Of a stretch of 9,170 nt of DNA, positions 8,892-9,170 are shown piece by piece. This DNA is from a bacterium UBP2_UBA4780 (GTDB lineage Bacteria > Edwardsbacteria > AC1 > EtOH8). A program made the translations under genes and the position numbers. Under the pieces are notes generated by a model that had not been told where the DNA came from, did no database searches, and saw only the letters and a list, made by a program, of their open reading frames with translations. Within the stretch, counting starts at the first letter, position 1; each line of letters opens with the position of its first letter. The stretch covers positions 1 through 9,170 of the forward strand of contig DHHE01000232.1 in the NCBI GenBank assembly GCA_002403115.1, read 5' to 3'.

Positions 8892-9170
8892 ATGACTAGA
8901 AAAATTGCGTTTCGCATCGGCTTGACCGTTGTCCTGTCGCTTTTTGCGGCCGTTTTTACAGCCCCCCTGTCCGGCCAGCCCGACCCCTCGTCACGACCTT
9001 CGCCGGAAAAAATGTCCCTGCCCCTGCCGTCAGACACCGCGGTGGCCGCCGGCGTCCTGGACAACGGGCTGCGCTACTACGTCCGGGCCAACCGCCGGCC
9101 GGAGCAGAGAGCCGAGCTGAGGCTGGCGGTGCGGGCGGGCTCGGTGCTGGAGGCCGACAACGAGAGGGGG
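8892..9170 (+). CDS. Exported M16-family (insulinase-like) zinc peptidase, N-terminal part, cut by window end
   Basis: An open frame of 93 codons runs to the window edge without a stop. Residues 1-28 form a signal peptide: MTRK, then a hydrophobic stretch (about 9-23), then a likely cleavage near LSGQ, followed by a Pro/Ser-rich linker. From about residue 52 the text reads GVLDNGLRYYVRANRRPEQRAELRLAVRAGS in overlapping pieces, the first beta-hairpin of M16 peptidases (LDNGLR, then hydrophobic RLAVRAGSVLE). The diagnostic zinc motif HxxEH would come about ten residues past the window end and is not seen, so catalytic status is unknown. Full-length exported relatives are usually about 900 residues with tandem M16 units, acting in the periplasm. 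The start at 8892 is chosen because the signal peptide begins there and the other in-frame ATG (8829) coincides with the predicted transcription start. No strong Shine-Dalgarno is visible. Confidence 0.82.
   Translation, partial: MTRKIAFRIGLTVVLSLFAAVFTAPLSGQPDPSSRPSPEKMSLPLPSDTAVAAGVLDNGLRYYVRANRRPEQRAELRLAVRAGSVLEADNERG

Overview
The window is 9.2 kb of mostly GC-rich bacterial DNA. It encodes a sigma-54 activator, a Ser/Thr kinase, secreted proteins with classical signal peptides, and the start of an M16-type peptidase. Housekeeping-type promoters with TATAAT boxes precede most transcription units. This fits a Gram-negative-type, probably environmental or uncultured bacterium. The sequence alone does not give the phylum, and no phage, transposon or CRISPR element is visible.

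Left half, minus strand (17-5354): a two-gene signalling operon. The first gene is a 1238-residue protein with a Ser/Thr kinase domain, a STAND/AAA-like NTPase module and a long C-terminal TPR array. Its last 17 bases overlap the start of the second gene, a GAF-AAA+-Fis sigma-54-dependent activator with a strong Shine-Dalgarno. The layout suggests the kinase senses a signal or binds partners through its TPRs and acts on the sigma-54 activator. The partner promoter is not in the window. The kinase promoter overlaps three helically phased GTAACA repeats that could be an operator.

Middle, plus strand (5478-8556): a divergent run of four genes ending at a strong hairpin. They are a YtcJ-like amidohydrolase, an AT-rich gene for an unknown secreted cysteine-containing protein, a 60-residue membrane miniprotein, and a RimJ/RimL-type GNAT acetyltransferase. 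The AT-rich gene differs sharply in composition from both neighbours and looks acquired.

Right end: a minus-strand CAU-anticodon tRNA, best read as tRNA-Ile2 (lysidine type), converges on the same hairpin. Divergent from it is an exported M16-like zinc peptidase that runs off the window. Both have near-consensus sigma-70 promoters.

The most interesting items are the kinase/sigma-54 activator pair with its degenerate nucleotide-binding motifs and phased promoter repeats, and the foreign-looking secreted protein with a possible ExbD-like tail.
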